From Paenibacillus azoreducens (GTDB lineage Bacteria > Bacillota > Bacilli > Paenibacillales > Paenibacillaceae): a DNA stretch of 64,000 bases. The position numbers and the translations under genes were made by a program. The notes beneath the pieces are model-generated. The model did not search any database. It was not told the DNA's origin and saw only the letters and a list, made by a program, of their open reading frames with translations. This document shows positions 32,951-41,793 of this stretch, piece by piece. Within the stretch, counting starts at the first letter, position 1, and each line of letters opens with the position of its first letter. Location of the stretch: the NCBI RefSeq assembly GCF_021654775.1, contig NZ_AP025343.1:2819501-2883500 (forward strand), given 5' to 3'.

Positions 32951-33807
32951 GAAATTCCCTCCTTTAATGCGGCTCCCATTTCCTTCGAACGTTCCGCGCA
33001 GCGGGCAACGGCGGCGATCACCGTTTCGAAAAACTCCCCTTTGTCCAGCGTTTCGATCGCAGCTTGCGTAGAACCGTTGGGGGAGGTCACTTTGGCTCTA
33101 AGCGCCGAAGGTTCTTCGCCTGTCAACTGCACCATGCGCGCTGCGCCCAGAACGGTTTGGACGGTCAATTCGCGGCATTGCTGGGGCGTCAGGCCGCCGC
33201 GGATGCCTGCGGCCATCATCGCTTCCATCATATAGTAGATGTAAGCCGGGCCGCTCCCTGAAATGCCCGTCAGGATTTCAAGCTTTTCTTCTTCGACAAC
33301 GGTGACGGTGCCGACGGCGCCGAACAAGGCGGTCACAGTCTGCCGCTGGCGGTCATCGATTTCTTTGGAATAAGCGATGCCCGTGGCGCCGAGTCCGATG
33401 GAACTGGACGTGTTTGGCATGGTGCGGGCAACGGGCTGTTTCCGGCCCAAAAGATCCTGGATCGTGCGGATGGTGAGACCGGCGATCACCGATACGATCA
33501 GCGTATCTGCGGAAAGCAGCGGTCCCAAGCTGCGAAGAACTTCAGCCGCGTCCTTCGGTTTAATCGCAAGTACGATAATCGGTGAGTTTTGCAGAATGCC
33601 TGGAAGCAGGTCGGCATTATTGCTGACCTTGATGCCGTAAAGACGCTGAAGCTCTTCTAGCCGCTGGCTATTGCTGCGGTTGAGCATCGTAATGTTTCCG
33701 GCCTGCACGACGGACTTGCTGATCAGCCCTTTCACGATCGCCTCGGCCATCGCTCCGGCGCCGTAAAAAGTAATGGATTCTGAAATGTTCGCTTGGTGTT
33801 GACTCAT
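32947..33807 (-). CDS. proC: pyrroline-5-carboxylate reductase
   Basis: 286 codons from the ATG at 33807, with GGAGG 9 bases upstream; the ATG at 33813 is too close. Dinucleotide-binding start SITFYGAGAMAEAIVKGLIS; middle PNTSSSIGLGATGIAYS; the P5CR signature GISGSGPAYIYYMMEAM near residue 165; end VTSPNGSTQAAIETLDKGEF. It makes the last step of proline synthesis (P5C to proline with NAD(P)H). It lies downstream of proB-proA after a gap of about 160 bases and upstream of mtnW with an ATGA overlap. Confidence 0.94.
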   Translation of the reverse strand: MSQHQANISESITFYGAGAMAEAIVKGLISKSVVQAGNITMLNRSNSQRLEELQRLYGIKVSNNADLLPGILQNSPIIVLAIKPKDAAEVLRSLGPLLSADTLIVSVIAGLTIRTIQDLLGRKQPVARTMPNTSSSIGLGATGIAYSKEIDDRQRQTVTALFGAVGTVTVVEEEKLEILTGISGSGPAYIYYMMEAMMAAGIRGGLTPQQCRELTVQTVLGAARMVQLTGEEPSALRAKVTSPNGSTQAAIETLDKGEFFETVIAAVARCAERSKEMGAALKEGIS

Positions 33808-33970
33808 GTTCATAAACCTCCCTGCGATGTTGCGAATAAATATGTCTTGGCTTGCATTGCCGCGTGTGTATCTCGGCGCACGGTGCGCTGCATGATAGCT
33901 GGCAAATGTTTATAGAGAACCTTCTCGATGCTGAAAACCGACTTTTTTGAGCACCGACCTATACGCAATT
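33808..33970. repeat. spacer between proA and proC with dispersed repeat
   Basis: Contains AACCTTCTCGATGCTGAAAA then CCGACTTTTTTGA around 33910-33955, a motif repeated nearly unchanged at about 37125-37160. No gene seen. Confidence 0.5.
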
Positions 33971-35218
33971 TTACCCGCGAATCTGTCCACTGCCATGAAT
34001 GATGTATTTGGTTGAAGTCAGCGCAGGGAGTCCCATTGGGCCACGTGCATGCAGTTTTTGCGTACTGATTCCGATTTCTGCGCCGAAGCCGAATTCGAAG
34101 CCGTCCGTAAACCGGGTCGATGCATTGTGATAGACCGCAGCGGCATCGACCTCTTGCAGGAAACGTTCCGCGTGGGCGGCGTTTTCGGTAACGATGCATT
34201 CGGAATGTTTGGTGCTGAAGCGGGAAATATGATCTAAAGCTTTATCAAGAGTATCGACCAATTTTACATTTAAAATATAGTCGTTATATTCTGTGGCAAA
34301 ATCCTGCTCCTGCGCGGGAACGGCCCAAGGCACAAGCTTCAATGTTTCCGCACAGCCGCGGATCTCTACGCCGGATTTGCGGAACTGATCCGCAAGATGT
34401 CCGAGATGGGACGCGGCGAAACGGCTGTTCACGATCAGCGTCTCCATGGAGTTGCAGACGGAAGGCCGCTGAACCTTGGCATTGATCGCAATCGCTTCGG
34501 CCATGGCCGGATCAGCGGTTTCATCGATGTAAGTATGGCAGATGCCGGCACCCGTCTCAATGACAGGCACGGTGGCGTTCTCCACGACATTGCGGATGAG
34601 GGATTGTCCCCCGCGCGGGATGATGACGTCGAGCAGTCCGTTTAGCTTCAGCATCTCATCAACGGAAGAACGGTCCGCGCTTTCGATAAGCTGAATTGCA
34701 TCCGCTGGCAAAGCCGAATTTTGCAGTGCCGAGCGGAGGACCTCCACGATTTTACGGTTGGACGAGAGGGCCGACGAACCCCCGCGCAAAACGACCGCAT
34801 TGCCTGCTTTCAGGCATAGGCCGGCTGCATCAACCGTAACGTTGGGACGAGCTTCATAAATGATGCCGATAACTCCGAGCGGAACGCGAGCTTTGGTAAC
34901 CTGGAGTCCGTTCGGACGCTCGAAGGTTTCCAGCACGTCTCCGATGGGATCGGGAAGCGCAATGATCTGCTCTAGTCCTTCGGCAATCGCTTCAATACGC
35001 TCCGGACCCAGTGCAAGACGGTCCAGCAGAGAAGAAGAAGTGCCCTGCGCTTTACCGCGTTCGAGATCTTCCTTGTTGGCGGAAATAATGTCATCTTGCT
35101 GGCTGCGCAAACTGTCCGCCATGAGCTGAAGAGCTTCATTTTTTTGGCTTGTGGTCAGTTTGTTCAGGACTGCAGCGGCGGTCCGGGCTTTTTCGGCTTT
35201 TGTTTTGACTTCGCTCAT
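33971..35218 (-). CDS. proA: gamma-glutamyl phosphate reductase
   Basis: 415 codons from the ATG at 35218, preceded by AAGGAGGCAATCAT. It belongs to the aldehyde dehydrogenase superfamily: VPLGVIGIIYEARPNVTVDA near residue 115, the GGSSALSSNR segment, IPRGGQSLI, and the catalytic cysteine in QRPSVCNSMETL near residue 255. The end FGAEIGISTQKLHARGPMGL is typical of ProA. It reduces gamma-glutamyl phosphate to glutamate semialdehyde. Second gene after the T-box, 43 bases from proB. Confidence 0.95.
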   Translation of the reverse strand: MSEVKTKAEKARTAAAVLNKLTTSQKNEALQLMADSLRSQQDDIISANKEDLERGKAQGTSSSLLDRLALGPERIEAIAEGLEQIIALPDPIGDVLETFERPNGLQVTKARVPLGVIGIIYEARPNVTVDAAGLCLKAGNAVVLRGGSSALSSNRKIVEVLRSALQNSALPADAIQLIESADRSSVDEMLKLNGLLDVIIPRGGQSLIRNVVENATVPVIETGAGICHTYIDETADPAMAEAIAINAKVQRPSVCNSMETLIVNSRFAASHLGHLADQFRKSGVEIRGCAETLKLVPWAVPAQEQDFATEYNDYILNVKLVDTLDKALDHISRFSTKHSECIVTENAAHAERFLQEVDAAAVYHNASTRFTDGFEFGFGAEIGISTQKLHARGPMGLPALTSTKYIIHGSGQIRG

Positions 35219-35261
35219 ATGATTGCCTCCTTAATGGAATAGGGATTGAATTAGCTTGCCT

Positions 35262-36365
35262 TCATATTAATGTGATCCATTCATCTCGATGAATCACTTC
35301 GAGACGGTGAACCGTTCCTAGTTTCTGAATGACTTCAGAACTGCTCATGCCCTTGATGTGGCGGAGTTGTTCATTATCATAGTTGACGATTCCGCGTCCA
35401 AGCACGTTTCCTTCGAGATTAAGCACTTCAACGACGTCTCCGGCCTGAAAATGTCCGTCAACGATTTTGATGCCGACCGGCAGCAGGCTGTGCCCGCCGT
35501 TTACCAATGCTTCCTCCGCTCCGGGATCGACCCGAAGCGAGCCGAGCGGCGTGGACATAAATCCGAGCCATTGCTTTTTCATCGGAAGGGAGTGGAGGTG
35601 GGTATCGAAATAGGTACCTTTGCCATGTCCGTCAACGGCGTTTTTCAAATCTCCGCTTGTTTCCACCTTGCCGACGAATACAGGAACGCCCCCGCGGGTA
35701 GCGATTTTGGCCGCATCTACCTTGGAACGCATGCCGCCCGTGCCTACTGAGGATCCGGCTCCTCCAGCGATCGCATAAATCTCGTCGGTAATTTCATCCA
35801 CATGGTCGAACCTGACCGCATTGGGATGCTTGCGTGGATCGCCGGTGTATAGTCCGTCCATATCTGTCAGGATGAGAAGCTGCTGAGCTTTGACCAGATT
35901 GGCTACCAGCGCCGATAACGTATCGTTGTCGCCGAATTTCAGTTCATTGACCGAGACGGTGTCATTTTCGTTAATGACCGGAACGGAGCCTTGTTTCAGC
36001 AGTTCCTCGATCGTCATGCAGGCATTGTTCATCCGTTTGCGGTTCCCGAAATCTCCCCGGGTCAGAAGAATTTGCGCCGTGGTGATGCCATGCGCGGCGA
36101 ATGCCTCCTGGTAAGACTGCATGAGCAGCGCCTGGCCGACAGCGGCCGCAGCCTGTTTCTCATGCAGAACTTTGGGGCGGAAGGTATAACCGATCGCCCG
36201 GAATCCGGCGGCTACGGCCCCGGAGGTGACCAACAGTATTTCGTGACCTTCTGTTTTCAACGTATTGATTTCATTTGCGAAAAAAGCGACCGCTTCCCGG
36301 CTGAGTCCTCCTTCGGCGGATGTCAGCGAGCTGCTTCCTATTTTGACGACGACGCGCGTCGACAT
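35262..36365 (-). CDS. proB: glutamate 5-kinase with C-terminal PUA domain
   Basis: 367 codons, minus strand. Kinase domain residues 1-255: RVVVKIGSSSLTS at the start, LLVTSGAVAAGFRAIGY, VPVINENDTVSVNELKFGDN and the GTGGMRSKVDAAKIATRGGV loop. The last 95 residues form a PUA domain (GSLRVDPGAEEALVNGGHSL). It is first in proline synthesis and normally inhibited by proline. Here it is also under T-box control by uncharged tRNA-Pro. Confidence 0.95.
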   Translation of the reverse strand: MSTRVVVKIGSSSLTSAEGGLSREAVAFFANEINTLKTEGHEILLVTSGAVAAGFRAIGYTFRPKVLHEKQAAAAVGQALLMQSYQEAFAAHGITTAQILLTRGDFGNRKRMNNACMTIEELLKQGSVPVINENDTVSVNELKFGDNDTLSALVANLVKAQQLLILTDMDGLYTGDPRKHPNAVRFDHVDEITDEIYAIAGGAGSSVGTGGMRSKVDAAKIATRGGVPVFVGKVETSGDLKNAVDGHGKGTYFDTHLHSLPMKKQWLGFMSTPLGSLRVDPGAEEALVNGGHSLLPVGIKIVDGHFQAGDVVEVLNLEGNVLGRGIVNYDNEQLRHIKGMSSSEVIQKLGTVHRLEVIHRDEWITLI

Positions 36366-36483
36366 AATCCATCACTTCCATTTCATCTTTTTGCTTGCGA
36401 GCCTTTGCTCCATGCCAATATAACCCCACAAAGTGACGCGTGGCCTTCGAAGCTTATTCCGGTTACTTTGCGGGGACCCCGGA

Positions 36484-36745
36484 AACAAAAAAACTTCCGC
36501 CCTTTAACAGTAAAGGACGAAAGTTTCGACTTCCGCGGTACCACCTTTGTTGATGAACAAAAATCATCCGGCTTTAGCCTTGTAACAGAAGGCACTGTCC
36601 CGCAGGTTATGCGGGCCGCTCGGGGGTAGGTTTCAGAGGGAATCGGGTAAATTCTTTCAGCCGGTGGAATTTACTCTCTTTTCTTTCGCGATTGGCCGCT
36701 CTTACTGGTCCCGTCATCACGTTTCGTTCGGTATGGATAAACCCT
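36484..36745 (-). promoter_or_regulatory. T-box leader (tRNA-Pro) upstream of proB
   Basis: Read on the minus strand, the leader shows the T-box AAGGTGGTACCGCGG (36533-36547). A terminator follows (AACTTTCGTCCTTTA with its partner, then TTTTTTT, ending near 36484). Stem I contains the sequence GAAACCTACC, whose CCT at 36628-36630 is the likely proline specifier codon. The UGGU bulge pairs with the ACCA end of an uncharged tRNA carrying discriminator A. Uncharged tRNA-Pro would favour the antiterminator and switch on proBA and, by read-through, proC-mtnWXB. Confidence 0.9.
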
Positions 36746-36757
36746 TTATTTTCACAT

Positions 36758-36786
36758 AGAATACCACGGAAAGGCCAGCTTTGCAA
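36758..36786 (-). promoter_or_regulatory. probable sigma-A promoter of the T-box/proBA transcript
   Basis: On the minus strand TTGCAA (36781-36786) and TATTCT (36758-36763) are separated by exactly 17 bases, just upstream of the stem I region. Confidence 0.55.
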
Positions 36787-36795
36787 AATAGATTT

Positions 36796-37165
36796 AGAGG
36801 TTGTTCAAAAAGTCCGCTTTTGATAAGAAAAACGTCTATTGACGTACCTTCACAGCAGACAGACCACCTTTAGCTGTAGGTTTTCTTGCGATATAGAATT
36901 TCATCAGCGTAGCTGATAACTTATAAATTCTATATCTAGCACGAAGTGAATCAGGAAGCGGATCCGGCATCGAATCTTGAATTCAGCCGGGCCTAAGCAG
37001 ATGCTTACGAAGTATGTTTCCTCCGGAAACATTTCAGGTGCTCACGTACCCACTACAAGCAGATGCTTACGAAGTCGTTTTCTACGAAAACGTGTAGCTC
37101 CGCTCCTCACTCCCTAGCTTTATTCAACCTTCTCGGTGCTGAAAACCGACCTTTTTGAACACGCA
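36796..37165. repeat. long dispersed-repeat region between proB leader and mtnE
   Basis: No gene. Several repeat units are seen: AAGAAAAACGTCTATTGACG near 36830, which recurs (inverted or direct) at 59,270-59,370 and 62,095-62,280; two copies of AAGCAGATGCTTACGAAGT (near 36,998 and 37,060); and an end unit AACCTTCTCGGTGCTGAAAA that recurs at 33,910. It looks like a cluster of palindromic repeat elements typical of this genome. Confidence 0.55.
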
Positions 37166-37168
37166 TAT

Positions 37169-38380
37169 TTATGCAAAAAGTTCAAGCTCGCCGATGCGGC
37201 GGGCCGCTTCCTGCAGCCTTTCCTCGGAGGTCAGCAGTCCAACCCGGACGTAACCTTCGCCGTGCTTGCCGAAGCCTATGCCGGGAGCGACCGCAACTTT
37301 GGCTTCTTGCAGCAGTTTGTCGGCAAAGGAGGCCGAAGTATAGCCTTTGGGCACAGGCAGCCAGCTAAAGAAGGAGCCTTCAGGTTGTTTGGCCTGCCAG
37401 CCGATCTCGGCCAGACCGCCAAAAAATGCGTTTCGGCGGGACTCGTAGCGTTGAACAAGCTCGCGCACACATGTCTGGGAAGCCGTAAGCGCTTCGGCCG
37501 CCGCGGCTTGGATGCCGCCGAAGAGGCTGACATACATATGATCCTGCAGCAGGTTGATCATGGAAATGATCTCCCGGTTGCCAAGCGCAAAGCCGACGCG
37601 CCAGCCGGCCATATTATAGGTCTTCGATAGCGTGTAAAACTCGACGCCCACTTCCTTCGCGCCGGGAGCCTGAAGGAAACTGACCGGCCGTCTGCCGTCA
37701 AAGCCGATGGCGCCGTACGCGAAATCGCTGGCGACCACGATGCCGTTTGCGGCCGCGAATTTGACGGTATCCTCATAGAAGGATAGCGGAGCGGTAGCCG
37801 AAGTCGGATTGTTCGGATAATTCAGGAACATCAGCTTCGCCCGGCGGCGAACCGTTTCGGGAATGCTTCCGTAGTCCGGCAGGAAGGCGTTATCCTGAAG
37901 AAGCGGCATAAACGACATTTCCGCTTTGGCCAGCGCCAAGCCGGACCAATAATCCGGATACCCCGGATCCGGAACGAGGCAGAGATCGCCGGGATTAAGC
38001 AGTATTTGCGGTATCTCTACCAATCCGGTTTTGCCGCCGAACAGGATTGCAACTTCCGTATCGGGATCAAGTTCGACGCCGTAATCGTCAAGGTAACGTT
38101 TTGCGATTGCTTCTTTCAGGAAGCGATAGCCCGTAAAAGGCGAATATTTATGATATAGCGGATTGGCGGCCGCTGCCTGCAAAGCTTTTACGATATGGGC
38201 CGGTGTCGGGGTATCGGGGTTGCCTTGGCCCAAATTAATGACATCAAACCCAGCGGAAATTTCACGGTTCACTTTCTGCACGAGCGTAGCGAAAAACTGT
38301 GTGGGCAGCTGGGTCATCACCTCAGAAGGTTCGATTGGAAAAGCCGAACGGTAAAGCGGGTTCTCAGTCGATTTTGTCAT
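37169..38380 (-). CDS. mtnE: methionine-salvage aminotransferase (MtnE-type, class I PLP)
   Basis: 403 codons from the ATG at 38380, with GGAG 8 bases upstream; ATG 38386 and GTG 38389 are alternatives. Class I aminotransferase: INLGQGNPDTPTP near residue 48, VPDPGYPDYWSGL, MFLNYPNNPTSAT, and the PLP lysine in YTLSKTYNMAGWRVG near residue 235. Class I aminotransferases are hard to assign alone; the call rests on its divergent position to mtnU and its proximity to mtnWXB, as with ykrV in Bacillus. It would convert ketomethiobutyrate to methionine. Confidence 0.82.
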   Translation of the reverse strand: MTKSTENPLYRSAFPIEPSEVMTQLPTQFFATLVQKVNREISAGFDVINLGQGNPDTPTPAHIVKALQAAAANPLYHKYSPFTGYRFLKEAIAKRYLDDYGVELDPDTEVAILFGGKTGLVEIPQILLNPGDLCLVPDPGYPDYWSGLALAKAEMSFMPLLQDNAFLPDYGSIPETVRRRAKLMFLNYPNNPTSATAPLSFYEDTVKFAAANGIVVASDFAYGAIGFDGRRPVSFLQAPGAKEVGVEFYTLSKTYNMAGWRVGFALGNREIISMINLLQDHMYVSLFGGIQAAAAEALTASQTCVRELVQRYESRRNAFFGGLAEIGWQAKQPEGSFFSWLPVPKGYTSASFADKLLQEAKVAVAPGIGFGKHGEGYVRVGLLTSEERLQEAARRIGELELFA

Positions 38381-38555
38381 CTCCATCACTCCGGTTCTTG
38401 CTTCATATTGAATAGATTTAATCTATCATGATTTTTCCGAGCTGTATAGAGGGAATAGACGTCTTGCGCGATTCTTTTCCGGCATTTACAATATGAAAAA
38501 TGGATGGCATGGACCCTTAAGGCAAGGTTTCAGGCTTCAAGCGAGGAGGATAAGT

Positions 38556-39371
38556 ATGGTACAAACAGGGGATAACAAACTGAATGTCGCCCTGATTCAG
38601 GCGGATATTGAAATCGGAAATCCCAAGGCCAATAAAGCCTATCTTGGAGCATGGATGGAGAAAGCGGTTGGCGGGAATCCCCGGCCCGATCTGTTGGTGC
38701 TGCCGGAAATGTGGAACACAGGTTATGCGCTTGAGCAAATTGATGATATTGCCGACCCGGATGGAGAGGATACTAGGGGCTGGTTGTCTGATTTTGCACG
38801 CAAACATCGGGTTATGATCGTCGGCGGATCGGTTGCGGTCCGCAAAGGAGACCGGATACTTAATACGATGTATGCTTTTGACAGAGACGGAAGGCAGGTA
38901 GGGGAATATTCCAAACTCCACTTGTTCCGGCTGATGGACGAGGAGAAGCATCTGGCGGCTGGAGATGAGCCGGTGAAATTTGATCTGGAAGGATTGACGG
39001 CCGGAGCGTCCATTTGTTATGACATCCGTTTTCCGGAACTGGCCCGGAGCTTGGCGCTGGACGGAGTGAAGGTGCTGATCGTGCCTGCGGAATGGCCGCA
39101 TCCCCGTCTTCATCACTGGCGTACGCTGCTGATGGCGCGGGCGATCGAAAACCAAATGTATGTAGTTGCCTGCAACCGTGTGGGCAGCAGCAGAGGAACC
39201 GATTTTTTTGGACACTCCCTGATCATCGATCCTTGGGGAGAAATCGTCGCTGAAGGCGGCGAAGCGGAGGAGATCGTCACAGGGACGATTTTGCCTGAGC
39301 TGGTGGACGAGGTACGGGGCCGTATCCCCGTCTTTGCGGACCGACGGCCGGAGCTGTACAGCCATAAATAA
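38556..39371 (+). CDS. mtnU: carbon-nitrogen hydrolase, MtnU-type omega-amidase
   Basis: 271 codons from the ATG at 38556, preceded by GCGAGGAGGAT. Nitrilase-fold catalytic triad: Glu in LLVLPEMWNTGYAL, Lys in GEYSKLHLFRLMDEEK, Cys in GASICYDIRFPELAR. Divergent from mtnE, as in Bacillus where YkrU and YkrV act together. The omega-amidase removes the alpha-keto-glutaramate product of the glutamine-dependent transamination and so drives methionine salvage. A terminator follows. Confidence 0.85.
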   Translation: MVQTGDNKLNVALIQADIEIGNPKANKAYLGAWMEKAVGGNPRPDLLVLPEMWNTGYALEQIDDIADPDGEDTRGWLSDFARKHRVMIVGGSVAVRKGDRILNTMYAFDRDGRQVGEYSKLHLFRLMDEEKHLAAGDEPVKFDLEGLTAGASICYDIRFPELARSLALDGVKVLIVPAEWPHPRLHHWRTLLMARAIENQMYVVACNRVGSSRGTDFFGHSLIIDPWGEIVAEGGEAEEIVTGTILPELVDEVRGRIPVFADRRPELYSHK

Positions 39372-39372
39372 A

Positions 39373-39406
39373 GAAAAGGCGCCTGAGCGATCAGGAGCCT
39401 TTTTCT
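39373..39406 (+). terminator. terminator between mtnU and the LysR gene
   Basis: AAGGCGCCTGA pairs with TCAGGAGCCTT, followed by TTTC. The convergent LysR gene ends inside it, so it may serve both directions. Confidence 0.7.
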
Positions 39407-40323
39407 TCATTTTGCACCAGTTCCTGCATCGTATCCTTGAAAGTCTCGATGAAAGCTTCAGCGGCTTTGGAAAGATAGCGGCCGCGCCGATATGCGATGA
39501 CGAGCGTGCGGCTCGGAACCGGGTCGGCGAGCGGCAAGTAAACGGGTACAAATTCGCTGCGTGAAGAACGCGAAATAAATCTCGGCACGAGCGTAATTCC
39601 CATTCCGGTAGCTACCAGCGACTGTATGGTCTCCATATTACTGCTTTCAAAAACCACCTTTGGTTCGAAACCTGCTTTCTGGCATAAGTCGAACACGATT
39701 TTGCGGAAGCCCTGGCCTTTTTTGAGTACGATAAAAGACTCTTCGCTCAGCTCTTCAATGCGGATGGTGGCATTTTTTCCTTTTCGGATTCTCTCCGCAA
39801 GCGGATGGCCTGCCGGAACGGCGAGATCTATTTTTTCTTCCCCGATGATTTCGTAGGTTAGCGAAGGTTCCTGGAGCGGAAGCGCGAGCAGGCTTAAGTC
39901 CGTTTTTCCTCCGGCTGTCAGCTTCTCCAGATTCATGGATGAATCCTCAAGCAAAGCGATTTCGATGTCGGGATATTTTCCTTTAAAAGAAGGAAGGACA
40001 TGCGGCAGCAAATGTGCGCCGGTAATCGGCATGCTGCCGACAATGACTTTGCCGCCTCTAAGCTGCGAAATATCCGACATCTCCTGGCGCAGCAGTTCCA
40101 CAGCGTCCATGATCTTTTGGGCTTGGTCCACAAACATCGCTCCGGCGTGTGTTAGCTCCACCGTGCTCGTATTGCGTTGAAATAAAAGCACGCCAAGTTC
40201 TTTTTCCAGCTTGGACAGCTGCTGGCTTAAGGAGGGCTGGGCGATATGAAGCTTTTCGGCAGCCCGGGAAAAATTGCGTTCAGCCGCGATTTGCAAGGCG
40301 TATTGCAATTGTCTGAATTCCAT
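39391..40323 (-). CDS. LysR family transcriptional regulator
   Basis: 310 codons from the ATG at 40323, with AGGA 9 bases upstream; ATGs at 40329 and further upstream are possible. The N-terminal winged HTH is clear: FRQLQYALQIAAERNFSRAA then EKLHIAQPSLSQQLSKLEKE. A substrate-binding domain follows, with VIVGSMPITGAHLLPHVLPS. Target not evident; it is convergent with mtnU and divergent from the kinase gene at 40576. The ligand might be metabolic, as in CysB/CynR-type proteins, but nothing proves this. Confidence 0.88.
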   Translation of the reverse strand: MEFRQLQYALQIAAERNFSRAAEKLHIAQPSLSQQLSKLEKELGVLLFQRNTSTVELTHAGAMFVDQAQKIMDAVELLRQEMSDISQLRGGKVIVGSMPITGAHLLPHVLPSFKGKYPDIEIALLEDSSMNLEKLTAGGKTDLSLLALPLQEPSLTYEIIGEEKIDLAVPAGHPLAERIRKGKNATIRIEELSEESFIVLKKGQGFRKIVFDLCQKAGFEPKVVFESSNMETIQSLVATGMGITLVPRFISRSSRSEFVPVYLPLADPVPSRTLVIAYRRGRYLSKAAEAFIETFKDTMQELVQNEEKGS

Positions 40324-40575
40324 ATGCATCGGTCCTAACATATTTATTGTACTTGTAATTTTGACGTGTGCTCAGTATTCATCTTATAGGTCACAAGGCA
40401 TGTACTGCATCAATAAAAGCCTCTGGATTAAAATCCAAAGGCTTTTTGAATGACTATTTTTTTCGACACCTTATTCAACATCATAACAACTCAGAAAGAA
40501 AAAGTCTATATTTTCCGCCAGATTTTATTTACTATTGGTTGGCCGGCAAAAACTTAAGAAATGGAGTGCTGTTCA

Positions 40576-41559
40576 ATGGATTTTGCTTGCCACCTCGATC
40601 AAGCTGATTTGCAGGATTATATTCAGAGCGTTTTTGGTACCGGCTATATTATAGCTAGTGTATCAAAAATGCATGGCGGCGCACAAAAAGTAGTCTGCAA
40701 GATCGACTGCAGCAATGGATTTTCCTGTGTGTTGTATGTATGGGATCTTACGATGAGTTATTTTCAAGAAGAAACAGCAAACAAAGATGTAAGCGAAATA
40801 TCCTATGGAAGCGATCTATTTGAATTGAACAACAAGTATTTAACGCAAAATGGAATTCGGACGCCATTTCTTTATGATCTTAATAAGGAAAAAGAACGTT
40901 ACCCTTTTGATTATGCGCTTGTTGAATTTATAGATGGACAAAAGGCGGAAGCCTATTTCCATCATTCCGATTCACGAATTCAAGATAAAGTGTTTCAGCG
41001 GTTGGGTGAGATGCTTACGGGCATGCATGCCGCCAAAAGTCAAATCTACGGGAAGCAGAATCAAATCAGGGCCAACACAGTAAATTGCCATCTCTTGCAA
41101 CTGGAAAATGCCAAACTGCAGTTATCCTATGCCTCACGGCATATGGATTGTATCAGGGTAAATCAGAGCAAACTGTTCGATATTTTGCATGAGCTTGAGT
41201 CGAGAATTAAACCGAGAACGCAGTATGGGTTTATTCATGGGGAACTAGGTCCCGACCATGTTTTAGTTAATGATAAGCTGGAAACTTTTTTGATCGATAT
41301 CGAAGGAGCCATGTTTTTTGATATTGAGCATGAACATAGTTTTATGAAGCTGCGGTTCGGGGATTTCTATCGCTATCTGGAGAATGATACCCTCGATCCT
41401 GACAGAATGTTGTTCTATCGATTCCATCATCATATATCGTTAACCTCGGGTGGGTTGAAGCTGCTTCATCGAGGGTTTCCAAACCAACCATTTGCAAAAG
41501 AGCTAGCCGAATATCATTCTGAATGCGCATTGCGATTTATTGAAGGTTTTAACCTGTAA
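40576..41559 (+). CDS. aminoglycoside-phosphotransferase-like small-molecule kinase
   Basis: 327 codons from the ATG at 40576, with GGAGTG upstream. The C-terminal half carries the phosphotransferase catalytic loop YGFIHGELGPDHVLVNDK, with Glu where HGD is usual, followed by TFLIDIEGAMFFDIEHEH, with Asp and Glu as metal ligands. The N-terminal lobe has GGAQKVVCKIDCSN with the nucleotide lysine. APH-like proteins phosphorylate antibiotics, choline, sugars or others. The HGE change suggests a divergent or reduced activity. Resistance is not implied. Confidence 0.75.
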   Translation: MDFACHLDQADLQDYIQSVFGTGYIIASVSKMHGGAQKVVCKIDCSNGFSCVLYVWDLTMSYFQEETANKDVSEISYGSDLFELNNKYLTQNGIRTPFLYDLNKEKERYPFDYALVEFIDGQKAEAYFHHSDSRIQDKVFQRLGEMLTGMHAAKSQIYGKQNQIRANTVNCHLLQLENAKLQLSYASRHMDCIRVNQSKLFDILHELESRIKPRTQYGFIHGELGPDHVLVNDKLETFLIDIEGAMFFDIEHEHSFMKLRFGDFYRYLENDTLDPDRMLFYRFHHHISLTSGGLKLLHRGFPNQPFAKELAEYHSECALRFIEGFNL

Positions 41560-41793
41560 TAGCCCTTAAAGAATCAGTTAAAAGCATTTAACCTATGGTG
41601 CCAGGTACGCGAATGACTGTGATTTGATTATTTGATGCCCTAATATTCTATGGACAACTTACAGATTTCTTGATTTTCTAGCACTATTTAATGAATCCAC
41701 ACGGATCATGAAGTGTAATATAGGTGATTTTTTATATCTTCCAAAAGTCCCTTTATCTGGTACAATAGTCTTAAAAAATTATGGGGTGTAGTT

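Noticed and set aside
36796..37165. A structured RNA gene in the spacer before mtnE
   Set aside because: The structure comes from dispersed repeat units found elsewhere in the window; no promoter or known RNA motif is visible.
38381..38555. SAM (S-box) riboswitch between mtnE and mtnU
   Set aside because: This is where a Bacillus-like regulator might be expected, but the S-box consensus and a terminator are not seen in either direction.
38517..39551. 344-aa open frame antisense to mtnU
   Set aside because: Overlaps the nitrilase-family gene with its full catalytic triad; no start signal or motifs.
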